This document shows, one piece after another, positions 42,113-50,755 of a stretch of DNA of 64,000 bases. Under the pieces are notes generated by a model. It ran no database searches, was not told the origin of the DNA, and saw only the letters and a program-made list of their open reading frames with translations. Positions within the stretch are counted from its first letter, which is position 1. Every line of letters begins with the position of its first letter. Position numbers and translations under genes: made by a program. Source of the DNA: Labilithrix luteola (lineage in GTDB: Bacteria; Myxococcota_A; Polyangia; Polyangiales; Polyangiaceae); assembly GCF_001263205.1 (NCBI RefSeq), contig NZ_CP012333.1, positions 6,252,501-6,316,500 of the forward strand, read 5' to 3'.

Positions 42113-43699
42113 ATGACGAACACGACGACGAGTGGAGAGCTGACGCAGCTGGTCGATCTCGCGGCCGAGCGCCTCGGCGGATCGGTGCTGTGGGCCTCGG
42201 ATGACTTCTTCGCGAGCAAAGACAACCTGCTCAAGCCCGAAGAAGCCATCTTCATCGAGGGCAAGTACACCGACCGCGGCAAGTGGATGGACGGCTGGGA
42301 ATCGCGCCGTCGTCGTGACCACGCCTTCGCGTCCGCCGGCCCTCATCCCGAACACGACTCCTGCATCATCCGGCTCGGGCTTCCCGGTGTCGTGCGCGGC
42401 GTCGTCGTCGACACGGCATTCTTCAAAGGCAACTACCCCCAGGCATGCTCGATCGAAGGCGCAAGCATCCAGGGCCATCCCGATCTGGCGACGCTCCTCT
42501 CGGAAGAGATCGTCTGGACGGAGATCTTGCCGCGCGTCGATCTGAAGGGGGACTCGAAGAACGTCTTCATGATCGCGAGCGCCCAGCGCTTCACGCATCT
42601 CCGCTTCCACATCCACCCCGATGGCGGCGTTGCCCGACTTCGCGTCTACGGCGACGTCATGCCCGACGCTCGCTGGCTCGGAAAGAGCGAACGCCCGCAG
42701 CTCGTCGACCTTGGCGCTGCCGAGCACGGCGCGGTCGTCGTCGCCTGCAACGACATGTTCTTCGGCTCGCGTCACAACCTGATCATGCCGGGCCGCGGCG
42801 TGAACATGGGCGACGGTTGGGAGACGAAGCGCTCGCGTCGTCCAGGCCCGGATTGGGTCGTCGTGCGCCTCGGCGCCGAGGGGGTTCTCGAGCGCGCCGT
42901 GCTCGAAACCACGCATTTCAAGGGCAACGCGCCCGATACCTGCGCGATCGAAGTCGCCCACGTTCCGCCCGGCGCGCCCGATCCCGACGGCAGCAAAGAC
43001 GAAGGATGGACGCCGCTCCTCCATCGCACGAAGCTCCAGCCCCACACCACGCACGTCTTCGAAGACGAGTTCGCCGTCCACACGCCCGCCACACACGTAC
43101 GCCTACGCATCTGGCCGGACGGTGGCGTGAGCCGTCTTCGACTCTACGGTGTGGCAACCGACGCCGGCCGCGAAACCTTCGGCATGCGCTACCTCCGTGC
43201 GATGCCCGACCCGGAGCTCGATTCGGCGCTTCGCTCGTGCTGCGGTTCGAATGCGTGGGTGACGAAGATGCGCGAGGAGCGCTCGAAGAATCCCGGTGTC
43301 TTCTCGACTCTGAGCTCGCTCGCCGAGAAGGCCTCCTCGATCTGGAGCGCGCTCTCCACCGGCGATCACGACGAGGCCTTCCGCGCTCACCCGCGCATCG
43401 GCGAGAAGAAGGCTGAGGGGCCGCAGAGCAAGACGGCTCAGAGCTGGAGCAGCAAGGAGCAGTCGAAGGTCGACACCGCGAGTCAGGTCGTTCGCGACGA
43501 GCTCCGCGCGGCCAACGAGGCCTACGAGAAGAAGTTCGGTCGCATCTACATCGTGTGCGCCACGGGCAAGAGCGCCGAGGAGATGCTCGCCATCGCCAAG
43601 GAGCGCATGAGCAACACGCCGGAGATCGAGCACCGCCGCGCCGCCGAGGAGCAGCAGAAGATCACCGAGCTCCGTCTCGCCAAGCTCGTTCGTCGTTAG
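42113..43699 (+). CDS. alc: Allantoicase fused to OHCU decarboxylase
   Basis: A 528-residue bifunctional protein. About 1-350 is an allantoicase: two repeated jelly-roll halves, with the repeats ASDDFFASKDNLLKPE and CNDMFFGSRHNLIMPG and matching GDGWETKRSR and MDGWESRRRR segments, hydrolysing allantoate to ureidoglycolate and urea. About 355-528 is an OHCU decarboxylase: AFRAHPRIGEKK and YEKKFGRIYIVCATGKSAEEMLAI, converting OHCU to (S)-allantoin. OHCU decarboxylase precedes allantoinase in the pathway, so the fusion joins steps on either side of AllB. It lies between allB and uraH, all same strand. Confidence 0.92.
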   Translation: MTNTTTSGELTQLVDLAAERLGGSVLWASDDFFASKDNLLKPEEAIFIEGKYTDRGKWMDGWESRRRRDHAFASAGPHPEHDSCIIRLGLPGVVRGVVVDTAFFKGNYPQACSIEGASIQGHPDLATLLSEEIVWTEILPRVDLKGDSKNVFMIASAQRFTHLRFHIHPDGGVARLRVYGDVMPDARWLGKSERPQLVDLGAAEHGAVVVACNDMFFGSRHNLIMPGRGVNMGDGWETKRSRRPGPDWVVVRLGAEGVLERAVLETTHFKGNAPDTCAIEVAHVPPGAPDPDGSKDEGWTPLLHRTKLQPHTTHVFEDEFAVHTPATHVRLRIWPDGGVSRLRLYGVATDAGRETFGMRYLRAMPDPELDSALRSCCGSNAWVTKMREERSKNPGVFSTLSSLAEKASSIWSALSTGDHDEAFRAHPRIGEKKAEGPQSKTAQSWSSKEQSKVDTASQVVRDELRAANEAYEKKFGRIYIVCATGKSAEEMLAIAKERMSNTPEIEHRRAAEEQQKITELRLAKLVRR

Positions 43700-43717
43700 G
43701 CCGAACCAGGAACCACG

Positions 43718-44056
43718 ATGCGATCGATCTCCACGCACGTTCTCGACATCACCCGTGGCCGTCCCGCCGAGGGCGTTCCCGTCGTCCTCGAGAAAAAGGA
43801 AGGTGGCGCCTACGTTCGGGTGAACGCGGGCACCACCGACGCCGACGGGCGCATCAAAGAGCTCGTTCCAGAGGGCAAGCTAAGCGAAGGCATCTACCGG
43901 GTGACGTTCGACACGGAGGCTTATTTCTCCGCGCAGAACGTCACCGGGTTCTATCCAGAGGCGAGCATCGTCTTCACGATTCGCGACGCCGCCGCGCACT
44001 ACCACGTGCCGCTCTTGCTCAGCGCCTACGGCTACTCGACGTACCGCGGGAGCTGA
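43718..44056 (+). CDS. uraH: 5-hydroxyisourate hydrolase
   Basis: A 112-residue transthyretin-like enzyme converting 5-hydroxyisourate to OHCU. The signatures are SISTHVLD at residues 3-10 (catalytic His) and YHVPLLLSAYGYSTYRGS at the C-terminus (family tail YRGS). It follows the allantoicase-OHCU fusion by 18 bases, forming allB-alc-uraH. Its substrate would come from the PuuD-like enzyme at 49102-50739. It converges on the von Willebrand lipoprotein gene with nine bases between. Confidence 0.97.
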   Translation: MRSISTHVLDITRGRPAEGVPVVLEKKEGGAYVRVNAGTTDADGRIKELVPEGKLSEGIYRVTFDTEAYFSAQNVTGFYPEASIVFTIRDAAAHYHVPLLLSAYGYSTYRGS

Positions 44057-44065
44057 GCGCGAGCC

Positions 44066-46030
44066 TCACTGCTCGAGGAAGGGCACGATGCGCCGGAGGA
44101 GCGCGTCGAACGAGGGCCTGTAGCCGTAGTTCGCCGCGCTCGGATCGTCGAGCTGGATCGGGCAGATCGAGCCGATGATGCCGCTCTCGCCCATGCCCTT
44201 GGCCACGCGGAATTCACGCGGCGTCGGATAGGCCTTTCCCTTCGTCTGCACCGAACCGCTGCAGACCGGCGAGGTGGTGGGGCCGTTGCAATCGCATGAC
44301 GGATCCCCGCCTGTACACGTCTTCGGAGATGGAAGCGTGAAGGTGCAGGCGTACTGGAGATCGTCGTTGTCCGTGTTCCACTCTCGGCCATGAATCGGAT
44401 CGCTGTTGTCGGCGCTTCCCGGAAGCGGGAGACCCGCACGCGGCTCCACCGACTGCACCATGTGTGGATCGATCCCCGCGTAATTGTAGCCGTCCGGATT
44501 CGCGCCGAGGATGGGCGCCCATGCCGTCGGCGTGATGCGTGAGCTGACCGGGTTCTCGAGGTCCGTGTAGAGGAGTTGGTTCGGCACGCCACCAATCACG
44601 AGCAGTGCGACCTGTTCCGGTCTCCTCGGTCCAGCCGGCAGCTTGCAATAGTCTCCGCCCGGGTCGGGGAGACTTCCAGCGAAGATCGGGTTGCGGCAGC
44701 GCGGAATCCCGTCATAAGGCTCGACTCTACCGTCGCCGTCGGTCGTATGTTCGTTGCTGCGCGCCGGCACCCGCGAGTGGGTGAGCGCATCGACGTAGCG
44801 GTTGATGGGATACTGAGGATCGACGCCGAAGCGTTGCTTCATGTGGTGGTAACGGACATTGAGCGAATCCTCGGTAGGACCGTAATAGCCGCCGTTGATG
44901 TGGCAGGACGGGTCGGCCTTGATTGCCTCGCAGGCAGGATCACCCGTGATGCACGAGTTGACGAAGCCACACGAGGTGCAGGCGCCGCTCACTGGATCGG
45001 TCGCACACGCGCTCGTCGCGCGCGGTGCCGTCGTACCGAGGCCCGTCGGGCGCGCGACGATGGAGCCAGGGAAACTCGTGTTCGAGAACGCCCAACCTTG
45101 GCCGCCGATCGATCGGGGGTCGGGGGAAGAATCGTCTTCGTCCGTGAGCATCACGATGGCGAGGAACGAGTCTGGACGAAGAAAGTTCTTTCGCTGCTTG
45201 AGGAGATCCGTGTCGACGGCCGTTCCGTAGTCGGCGAGGCCATTCGTCGTTTTGACGTTGACCCACGGATCGGGAGCCGAGAGGAAGTGGTAGAGGGATT
45301 CTAGTTGGGCCTCGAGTCCGCAGCCCGTCTGGTCCATGTCGTTCACGAGCGCTTGGACATCTTGCTTCAGGATGTTGGCGTCGGTGATCGGTGACACTGA
45401 AGCATTCTGCAGCCGCGTCAACGTCTCGACGGTTGCGCTGGGAAGTGCCCACGGGAAGAATTGGAACTCCCTCATCGCCACGGTGTCGGGCGCCGAGGTG
45501 CTGGTGAAGAGCCTTCCATGATCGTTGGTGCGGTCACCGTAGGCGCAGACGTCGCCGCCGAACCCTCCGAGCGACGAGGAGATCGCGCCAACATGCATGT
45601 CGTTGACAGGCATGAATGCGGGCGCCGTACCAGCCGGGCATCCGTAGCGGTTCGCTTTGGACTGCCTCGGATCGGAGAGAGCGCCCGAAGGGATCCCACT
45701 CGGCGAAAGGCACGGCGGGCGCACGAGCCCGTCGATCAGCGTGGCCGCGGAGTTCGCGAGAACGGACTGCTTGTCGCCCATCGACGCCGAGTTGTCGATG
45801 ACGAAGAGGAGGTCCACCTTCCCTGAGGGAATCAGCTCGGGCCAGTTCTCCACATAGGTTCCGTCGTCGTCGCCGCCGTCGCCGTTCCCGTTCGGAGCCG
45901 AGCCGTCGTCGTTGGAGGCGCCGCCATCGGCCGTCTCCAGGACGGTGGAGATCTTCGCACAGCCAAGGCCCATGCTGCCGACAACAAGCAGAGCCGTGAT
46001 GATCCCAGACGCGAATACTTTCGACCGCAT
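44066..46030 (-). CDS. Von Willebrand factor A-domain lipoprotein
   Basis: A 654-residue exported protein. The signal peptide (MRSKVFASGIITALLVVG) ends near GLGC. After an Asp/Gly linker comes a VWA fold (about 50-330) with VDLLFVIDNSASMGDKQ carrying the MIDAS DxSxS motif, and IVMLTDEDDSSPD. The remaining Cys-rich part has several Cys pairs (TSCGFVNSCI, CNGPTTSPVC). Such proteins occur widely in myxobacterial genomes; function unknown, probably adhesion or complex assembly. ATG 46030 is chosen for the signal peptide; ATG 46066 is an alternative. It is divergent from the sigma factor gene. Confidence 0.8.
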   Translation of the reverse strand: MRSKVFASGIITALLVVGSMGLGCAKISTVLETADGGASNDDGSAPNGNGDGGDDDGTYVENWPELIPSGKVDLLFVIDNSASMGDKQSVLANSAATLIDGLVRPPCLSPSGIPSGALSDPRQSKANRYGCPAGTAPAFMPVNDMHVGAISSSLGGFGGDVCAYGDRTNDHGRLFTSTSAPDTVAMREFQFFPWALPSATVETLTRLQNASVSPITDANILKQDVQALVNDMDQTGCGLEAQLESLYHFLSAPDPWVNVKTTNGLADYGTAVDTDLLKQRKNFLRPDSFLAIVMLTDEDDSSPDPRSIGGQGWAFSNTSFPGSIVARPTGLGTTAPRATSACATDPVSGACTSCGFVNSCITGDPACEAIKADPSCHINGGYYGPTEDSLNVRYHHMKQRFGVDPQYPINRYVDALTHSRVPARSNEHTTDGDGRVEPYDGIPRCRNPIFAGSLPDPGGDYCKLPAGPRRPEQVALLVIGGVPNQLLYTDLENPVSSRITPTAWAPILGANPDGYNYAGIDPHMVQSVEPRAGLPLPGSADNSDPIHGREWNTDNDDLQYACTFTLPSPKTCTGGDPSCDCNGPTTSPVCSGSVQTKGKAYPTPREFRVAKGMGESGIIGSICPIQLDDPSAANYGYRPSFDALLRRIVPFLEQ

Positions 46031-46087
46031 GACGGACAGGGCCCTCGAATCTTGCGAACGGCTCATGGCGGATAGCAGGATTTTTTC

Positions 46088-46840
46088 TTGAGCCATTCGT
46101 CGTGCGCCGTGGCCCTCTCGGACGTGGCGTACGCCCCAAGCTCCAACCATGGCTCGGCCGCGATCCATGTGCTAGATGCGCGGCTGGTGGGAACGCTCTC
46201 TCGGTCCCTGGCGGATGCGGATCCGTCCAACACGCCCAGCACGCGAGCGCTGAAGGTCGCCGGAGAAGACGCATCCGGATCGCAGGACGATGCCCGGCTC
46301 GTGCTTCGTGCACGCGAAGGCGAGCGCGTCGCGGAAGAGCTTTTGTATCGGCGCCATGCGCCCTCGGTTCTCCGGCTGGCGACGCGTCTCCTTGCGTCGA
46401 GTGACGACGCGATGGACGTCCTGCAAGACGCCTTCGTGACCGCGTTCGAAGATCTCGCGGAGCTTCGCCAGCCAGGCGCGTTTCGGACGTGGATTCATCG
46501 CATCACGGTGCGCCTCGTCCATCGTCGGTTCCGTCGACGCCGCCTCTTGCGCCTCCTTGGTCTCGACCGAGAGCGCGATGAAGTCTCGCTCGACGCCTTG
46601 GCTGTCGAGTCGGCATCTGCCGAGGCCCGTGCAGAGCTGCGATGGCTCGATGAGGCGCTCCGCAAGGCGACCGACGCCGACCGCATCGCGTGGTTGCTCC
46701 GTCACGTCGAAGGGCTCGCGGTGGACGAGGTAGCCTCGGCCTGTGGCTGCTCCCCGGCAACGGCGAAGCGTCGGATCGCCAGCGCTGATGCAGTCGTTCT
46801 CCGTCATCTCGGAGCCGCGAAGGAAGGCGGTCGCCGGTGA
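46088..46840 (+). CDS. ECF RNA polymerase sigma factor
   Basis: Region 2 is at about residues 70-155 (EELLYRRHAPSVLRLATRLL, DDAMDVLQDAFVTAFEDL and FRTWIHRITVRLVHRRFR), region 4 at about 195-240 (AWLLRHVEGLAVDEVASACGCSPATAKRRI, a helix-turn-helix). The start is uncertain: the frame opens at a TTG (46088) and the first 60 residues are not conserved; GTG at 46169 is another choice. It overlaps the FecR-like gene by 4 bases (GTGA). Confidence 0.85.
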   Translation: MSHSSCAVALSDVAYAPSSNHGSAAIHVLDARLVGTLSRSLADADPSNTPSTRALKVAGEDASGSQDDARLVLRAREGERVAEELLYRRHAPSVLRLATRLLASSDDAMDVLQDAFVTAFEDLAELRQPGAFRTWIHRITVRLVHRRFRRRRLLRLLGLDRERDEVSLDALAVESASAEARAELRWLDEALRKATDADRIAWLLRHVEGLAVDEVASACGCSPATAKRRIASADAVVLRHLGAAKEGGRR

Positions 46841-47985
46841 CGCGCCTTGCCGATCAGCTGACGAGCGAGGTCGACGAAGCGGCCATCGATGCCGCGTGGA
46901 ACGCGATCGGTCCAAAGCGAGTGCGCGCGCGACGGCTGAAGCGGGCGCGCGTGGCCGCGCCAATGGTCGTCGTTCTCGTGGCGCTGCTCGTTTTCGGCCT
47001 GCGTAGCCTCGGGCACCCACCCGCGCCAGGGCCTCTGGCGATGGCAGGTGGCGGAGCGATGCCAGCCCTCTTCGAGACGATTGCGCCGAACGTCTTTCCC
47101 TTGGACGACGGTTCACGCCTCGAGCTCCACGAAGGCGCGCGCGTTTCGACGAAGCGAACGGACGGCCATCGCGTAGTCCTCGGACTCGAGCGCGGAGGCG
47201 CTACGTTCGACATCAAGCCCGGGGGCCCGCGCATGTGGGTCGTCGACGCCGGCGATGTGACCGTGCGCGTGCTAGGAACGCGCTTCTCCGTCGTTCGCGA
47301 CGCATCGGACGACGTGCACGTCGTCGTCGAGCGTGGGAAGGTGCTCGTCGAGAACCCGCGTCTCGCGGGCGGTTCGGTCATCTTGGTCGCCGGGCAATCG
47401 GTGGACGTGCATGCTCCCACGGCGTCCGCATCCCTCGAGCCTTCGGTGCCCGTCGAGGAGGCCGGTACGAGGGCGCCCGATGGTGTGGTCACCTCCGACG
47501 AACTGCCGACGCCGCCGGCGAGCGCGCGTCCGTCGGCTCCCGCCTCCACGCCGAGTGGGGCGGTCGCGACCGCTGCGGTGAAGGCCGCACCCTCGAGTAC
47601 GGCAGTCGCAGCCGCGTCCGCGCCGGTCGTCGATCCCATGGCAAGTGCCGACGAGGCGAGGCACGCCGGGCGTCCGCGCGAGGCCGTCGAGATTCTCGGG
47701 AAGCTCGTCGCGCAGCGCGATCCGCAGGCCGCGCTCGCCGCGTTCACCCTCGGAAAGATCCACGCGGACGACCTCGACGATCCGTCGACGGCGGGCGACT
47801 GGTTCGACCGTGCCACGAAGCTTGGCCTGCCGGGAGCGCTCCAAGAAGATGCAAGCTCGCGCGTCGTCGAGTGCTATGCGCGCGCTGCGCGCAAGGACGA
47901 TGCGAAGGCTGCCGCCATTCGATATCGAGAGTCGTTTCCTCAGGGACGACATCTCGAGCGCGTGAGGGCGTGGGCAGCTCGTTGA
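46837..47985 (+). CDS. FecR-domain membrane anti-sigma factor with TPR-like tail
   Basis: A 382-residue protein. A short N-terminal cytoplasmic segment is followed by a membrane helix (about 40-57, APMVVVLVALLVFGL), a FecR domain (about 90-195, VFPLDDGSRLELHEGARVS and VLGTRFSVV with VERGKVLVENP), a Pro/Ala/Ser-rich linker, and a C-terminal TPR-like helical part (about 270-380, EARHAGRPREAVEILGKLV). FecR proteins transmit a surface signal to their sigma factor. GTG start is coupled to the sigma gene. The following gene encodes a barrel-like protein. Confidence 0.85.
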   Translation: MTRLADQLTSEVDEAAIDAAWNAIGPKRVRARRLKRARVAAPMVVVLVALLVFGLRSLGHPPAPGPLAMAGGGAMPALFETIAPNVFPLDDGSRLELHEGARVSTKRTDGHRVVLGLERGGATFDIKPGGPRMWVVDAGDVTVRVLGTRFSVVRDASDDVHVVVERGKVLVENPRLAGGSVILVAGQSVDVHAPTASASLEPSVPVEEAGTRAPDGVVTSDELPTPPASARPSAPASTPSGAVATAAVKAAPSSTAVAAASAPVVDPMASADEARHAGRPREAVEILGKLVAQRDPQAALAAFTLGKIHADDLDDPSTAGDWFDRATKLGLPGALQEDASSRVVECYARAARKDDAKAAAIRYRESFPQGRHLERVRAWAAR

Positions 47986-47999
47986 AGCGTCAACGTCGC

Positions 48000-48929
48000 A
48001 TGCGATGGACGCTCGCGTGCCTCGGTGGACTCCTCCTCGTTTCGGCTGACGATGTCGCGTCCGCACAGGTCGAAGTTCACGATACGGGCTCCAAGGTCGA
48101 CGCCCGAAAGCTCGATGCTCTGGTCGCGCTGGAGCTCGGCGAGCAGGGAACGTCGATCGACGTCGTGGTGACGATCGCCGACGACGCTACGAGTGCCGAG
48201 CTCGTCGTTCGAGACGAAGCGCTGAGCGCCGAACGACATGCGGTCGTCGATCTGAGCGGAGTCACCGACGTCGAGCGCATCATCGCGCTTTCGGTCGGCG
48301 AGCTCGCACGGAGCGCAGGCGAGCCTCCGCCGCCTCCGCCTCTTGCTCCATCACCGCCTCCGTCTCCGCCGCCACGTGATGCGGCACGTCCGGAATCGTC
48401 AAGGCCCGTCCGAGCGCCTTACGTCCTCGCGCAGATCGGCCTCCGGACCATGTTCTCGGGCGGAGCGACCGTTTTCACGCCGCGCGTGGAAGGCGGTCTC
48501 TCGCTCTCGCCCTCGTGGCGTGCCGGGGCCTTCGGCTACTACGGGCGAGCCTCCGCCGACGACGTTCTCGGTTCTGTGGCAGTCGACATGGTCGGGGCAG
48601 GCGTTTCGACCACGTTCGATTTCGTACGTAGCGACCGCGTCCTGGTCGGAACCGGACCGCGTCTCGAGCTCGGTTGGATGTGGGGCCGCGGGGAGGGAGT
48701 CGGCGCATCGACCTCGTCGACCCCGACGTTCGCGGCAACGTGGGAGCTGCAGGCCTTCACGCGGATCGTCCGCTCGGCAGGCGTCGTCGTGGCGCTCGAC
48801 CTCGGGTTCGCCGGGCCAGCGCTGGATCTCCACGCGAATGACGCGAGCGATCGGAGCGTGCTCAACCTGGCCGGCCCGTACGCTGGGCTCTCGCTGGGGC
48901 TCGGCATCCTCCCCTCGCGAGTGCCCTGA
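48000..48929 (+). CDS. Outer-membrane barrel-like protein, third gene of sigma/FecR set
   Basis: A 309-residue exported protein. The signal peptide is about 1-23, then an Asp/Val-rich domain (about 25-95), a strongly Pro-rich linker (PPPPPPLAPSPPPSPPP, about 106-122), and a C-terminal about 180-residue part with alternating hydrophobic and polar residues typical of beta strands (FTPRVEGGLSLSPSWRAGAFGYYG). A TTG at 47982 would overlap the FecR gene's stop (TTGA) and add six residues, consistent with translational coupling. It may be a surface receptor or porin whose state is read by the FecR protein; that is inference. Confidence 0.72.
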   Translation: MRWTLACLGGLLLVSADDVASAQVEVHDTGSKVDARKLDALVALELGEQGTSIDVVVTIADDATSAELVVRDEALSAERHAVVDLSGVTDVERIIALSVGELARSAGEPPPPPPLAPSPPPSPPPRDAARPESSRPVRAPYVLAQIGLRTMFSGGATVFTPRVEGGLSLSPSWRAGAFGYYGRASADDVLGSVAVDMVGAGVSTTFDFVRSDRVLVGTGPRLELGWMWGRGEGVGASTSSTPTFAATWELQAFTRIVRSAGVVVALDLGFAGPALDLHANDASDRSVLNLAGPYAGLSLGLGILPSRVP

Positions 48930-49101
48930 ATCCGTCGGCGCCCCCCATCCCAAAGCCGCGCTGCGAATACGAACTTGAGACGCAGGCGATGCTTGTCTTG
49001 GAGCCGTGTCGCTTGCGCGTCTCACGACCGCGCGTCTCGCCAGCGTGCGTGAATTGCTGCTGAGTAGACATCCAATCGACACACGAGGCATAGTCGATGC
49101 A

Positions 49102-50739
49102 ATGTCTCCGGCGACCGTCACCGAGTGGCTCAATCTCTGCGTCCGCTGGATGCACGTGATCAGCGCGATCATGTGGATCGGCAGCTCCCTCTTCTTCAAC
49201 TGGCTCGACGCCCGCATCGAGGTGAACGAGCGCACGAAGGCGAAGGGCATCGAGGGCGAGCTCTGGATGGTCCACTCGGGCGGCTTCTACGACGTCGAGA
49301 AGACGCTCGTTGCGCCCGCGCAGATGCCGGAGAAGCTCCATTGGTTCAAGTGGGAGGCCGGCTTCACGCTTCTGACCGGCTGGCTCCTCCTCGACATCGT
49401 CTTCTTCCAGGGCGGGGGCGTGACGCTCGTCGACCCCAACGTGTCGAGTATCTCACCGGCTGCGGCCACGGCGCTCTGCGTCGGTGTGCTGGTCGGCTCG
49501 TGGTTCGTCTACGACATTCTCTGGCGCTCGCCGCTCACGAAGAACATCTACGTCGGCGCCGCGATCACGTACGGGATCGTCATCGGCGTTCTCTACTTCC
49601 TCTCGCACACGATCAGCGGGCGCGCGGCGTTCTTGATGACCGGTGCGATGATGGGAACGTGGATGGCCACGAACGTCTGGGTGCACATCATCCCCGCGCA
49701 GAAGGGCCTCGTCACGGCGGTCAACGAGAAGCGAAAGCCCGACGCCAAGCTCGCCAAGCAGGCGAAGACGCGCTCACGGCACAACAATTACATGACCTAT
49801 CCGGTCGTGTTCATCATGCTGAGCAACCACTTCCCGGGCGCGTACGGGAACAAATACAACTGGGCGATCCTCGCGGGGCTCGTCGTGGTGGGCGCGGGCA
49901 TCCGTCACCTCCAGAACGTGAAGAAGGAGCTCTCGCCGGCGATTCTCATCGGTGCGCTCGCGATCTTGCTCACGGTCACGCACTCGTCGCTGACGTCGTC
50001 GGCGTCGTCGGCCTCGGCCGACAGCGGGGATGCGCTTCCGACCGGGCCGCTCACCGTGAGCGAGCCGAAGAGCCAGGGCGGCCCCGACCACGTGGCCAAC
50101 GAGAGCGTGGTCGGCACGCTCAAAGGCACCGTTCGTTTGAACGGCACTCCGCCCCCGCCGAAGGAGCTGAATCTCGGCACCTGCACCACCGATGCGAAGG
50201 GCCCGGTCTACTCGGACGCCGTTCTGGCGAAGAACGGGTTTCTCCAGAACGCGTTCGTCTGGGTGAAGAGCGGCCTCGACAACTACAAGGGCGCGCAAGC
50301 TCCCTCCGCGCCGATCGTGATGGACCAGAAGGGCTGCCTCTACAGCCCCCACGTCATTGGCGCGCAGGTCGGCCAGAAGGTCGTGTTCCTCAACAGCGAT
50401 GCCGTGCTTCACAACGTGCGCGCCGTGGCGGAGAAGAACGCACCCTTCAACGATCTGATGCCCACGAAGGACATGCGCCTCGCGAAGACCTTCGACAAGC
50501 AAGAGGTCATGGTGCGCGCGAAGTGCGACGTGCACCCGTGGATGAGCGCGTTCGTCGGCGTCGTCTCGCACCCGTTCTTCGCGGTCTCCGGCAGCGCGGG
50601 CGAGTTCAGTCTCGTGAACGTGCCGGAGGGCGAGTACGAGCTCGAGGCGTGGCACGAATCGTTCGGGCGCCTGACGCAGAAGGTGAAGATCAAGCCGCGC
50701 GAAACGGCGAACGTCGCGTTCGACTTCCGCGTGGAGTGA
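49102..50739 (+). CDS. puuD: PuuD-like urate oxidase with C-terminal copper-protein-like domain
   Basis: A 545-residue membrane enzyme. About 1-310 resembles the urate hydroxylase (PuuD) membrane domain: WMHVISAIMWIGSSLFFNWLD, LHWFKWEAGFTLLTGWLLLD, MTGAMMGTWMATNVWVHIIPAQK and YPVVFIMLSNHFPG, with about eight hydrophobic spans. In known PuuD the C-terminal domain is cytochrome c; here no CxxCH is present. Instead about 345-545 has a beta-rich sequence with a possible copper site: His437 (LHNV), Cys475, His478 and Met481 in KCDVHPWM, a C-x2-H-x2-M motif. It would oxidise urate to 5-hydroxyisourate, feeding UraH. ATG 49102 is used; the open frame starts at a GTG at 49006. Confidence 0.85.
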   Translation: MSPATVTEWLNLCVRWMHVISAIMWIGSSLFFNWLDARIEVNERTKAKGIEGELWMVHSGGFYDVEKTLVAPAQMPEKLHWFKWEAGFTLLTGWLLLDIVFFQGGGVTLVDPNVSSISPAAATALCVGVLVGSWFVYDILWRSPLTKNIYVGAAITYGIVIGVLYFLSHTISGRAAFLMTGAMMGTWMATNVWVHIIPAQKGLVTAVNEKRKPDAKLAKQAKTRSRHNNYMTYPVVFIMLSNHFPGAYGNKYNWAILAGLVVVGAGIRHLQNVKKELSPAILIGALAILLTVTHSSLTSSASSASADSGDALPTGPLTVSEPKSQGGPDHVANESVVGTLKGTVRLNGTPPPPKELNLGTCTTDAKGPVYSDAVLAKNGFLQNAFVWVKSGLDNYKGAQAPSAPIVMDQKGCLYSPHVIGAQVGQKVVFLNSDAVLHNVRAVAEKNAPFNDLMPTKDMRLAKTFDKQEVMVRAKCDVHPWMSAFVGVVSHPFFAVSGSAGEFSLVNVPEGEYELEAWHESFGRLTQKVKIKPRETANVAFDFRVE

Positions 50740-50755
50740 TCCGTTCGACGACTCT

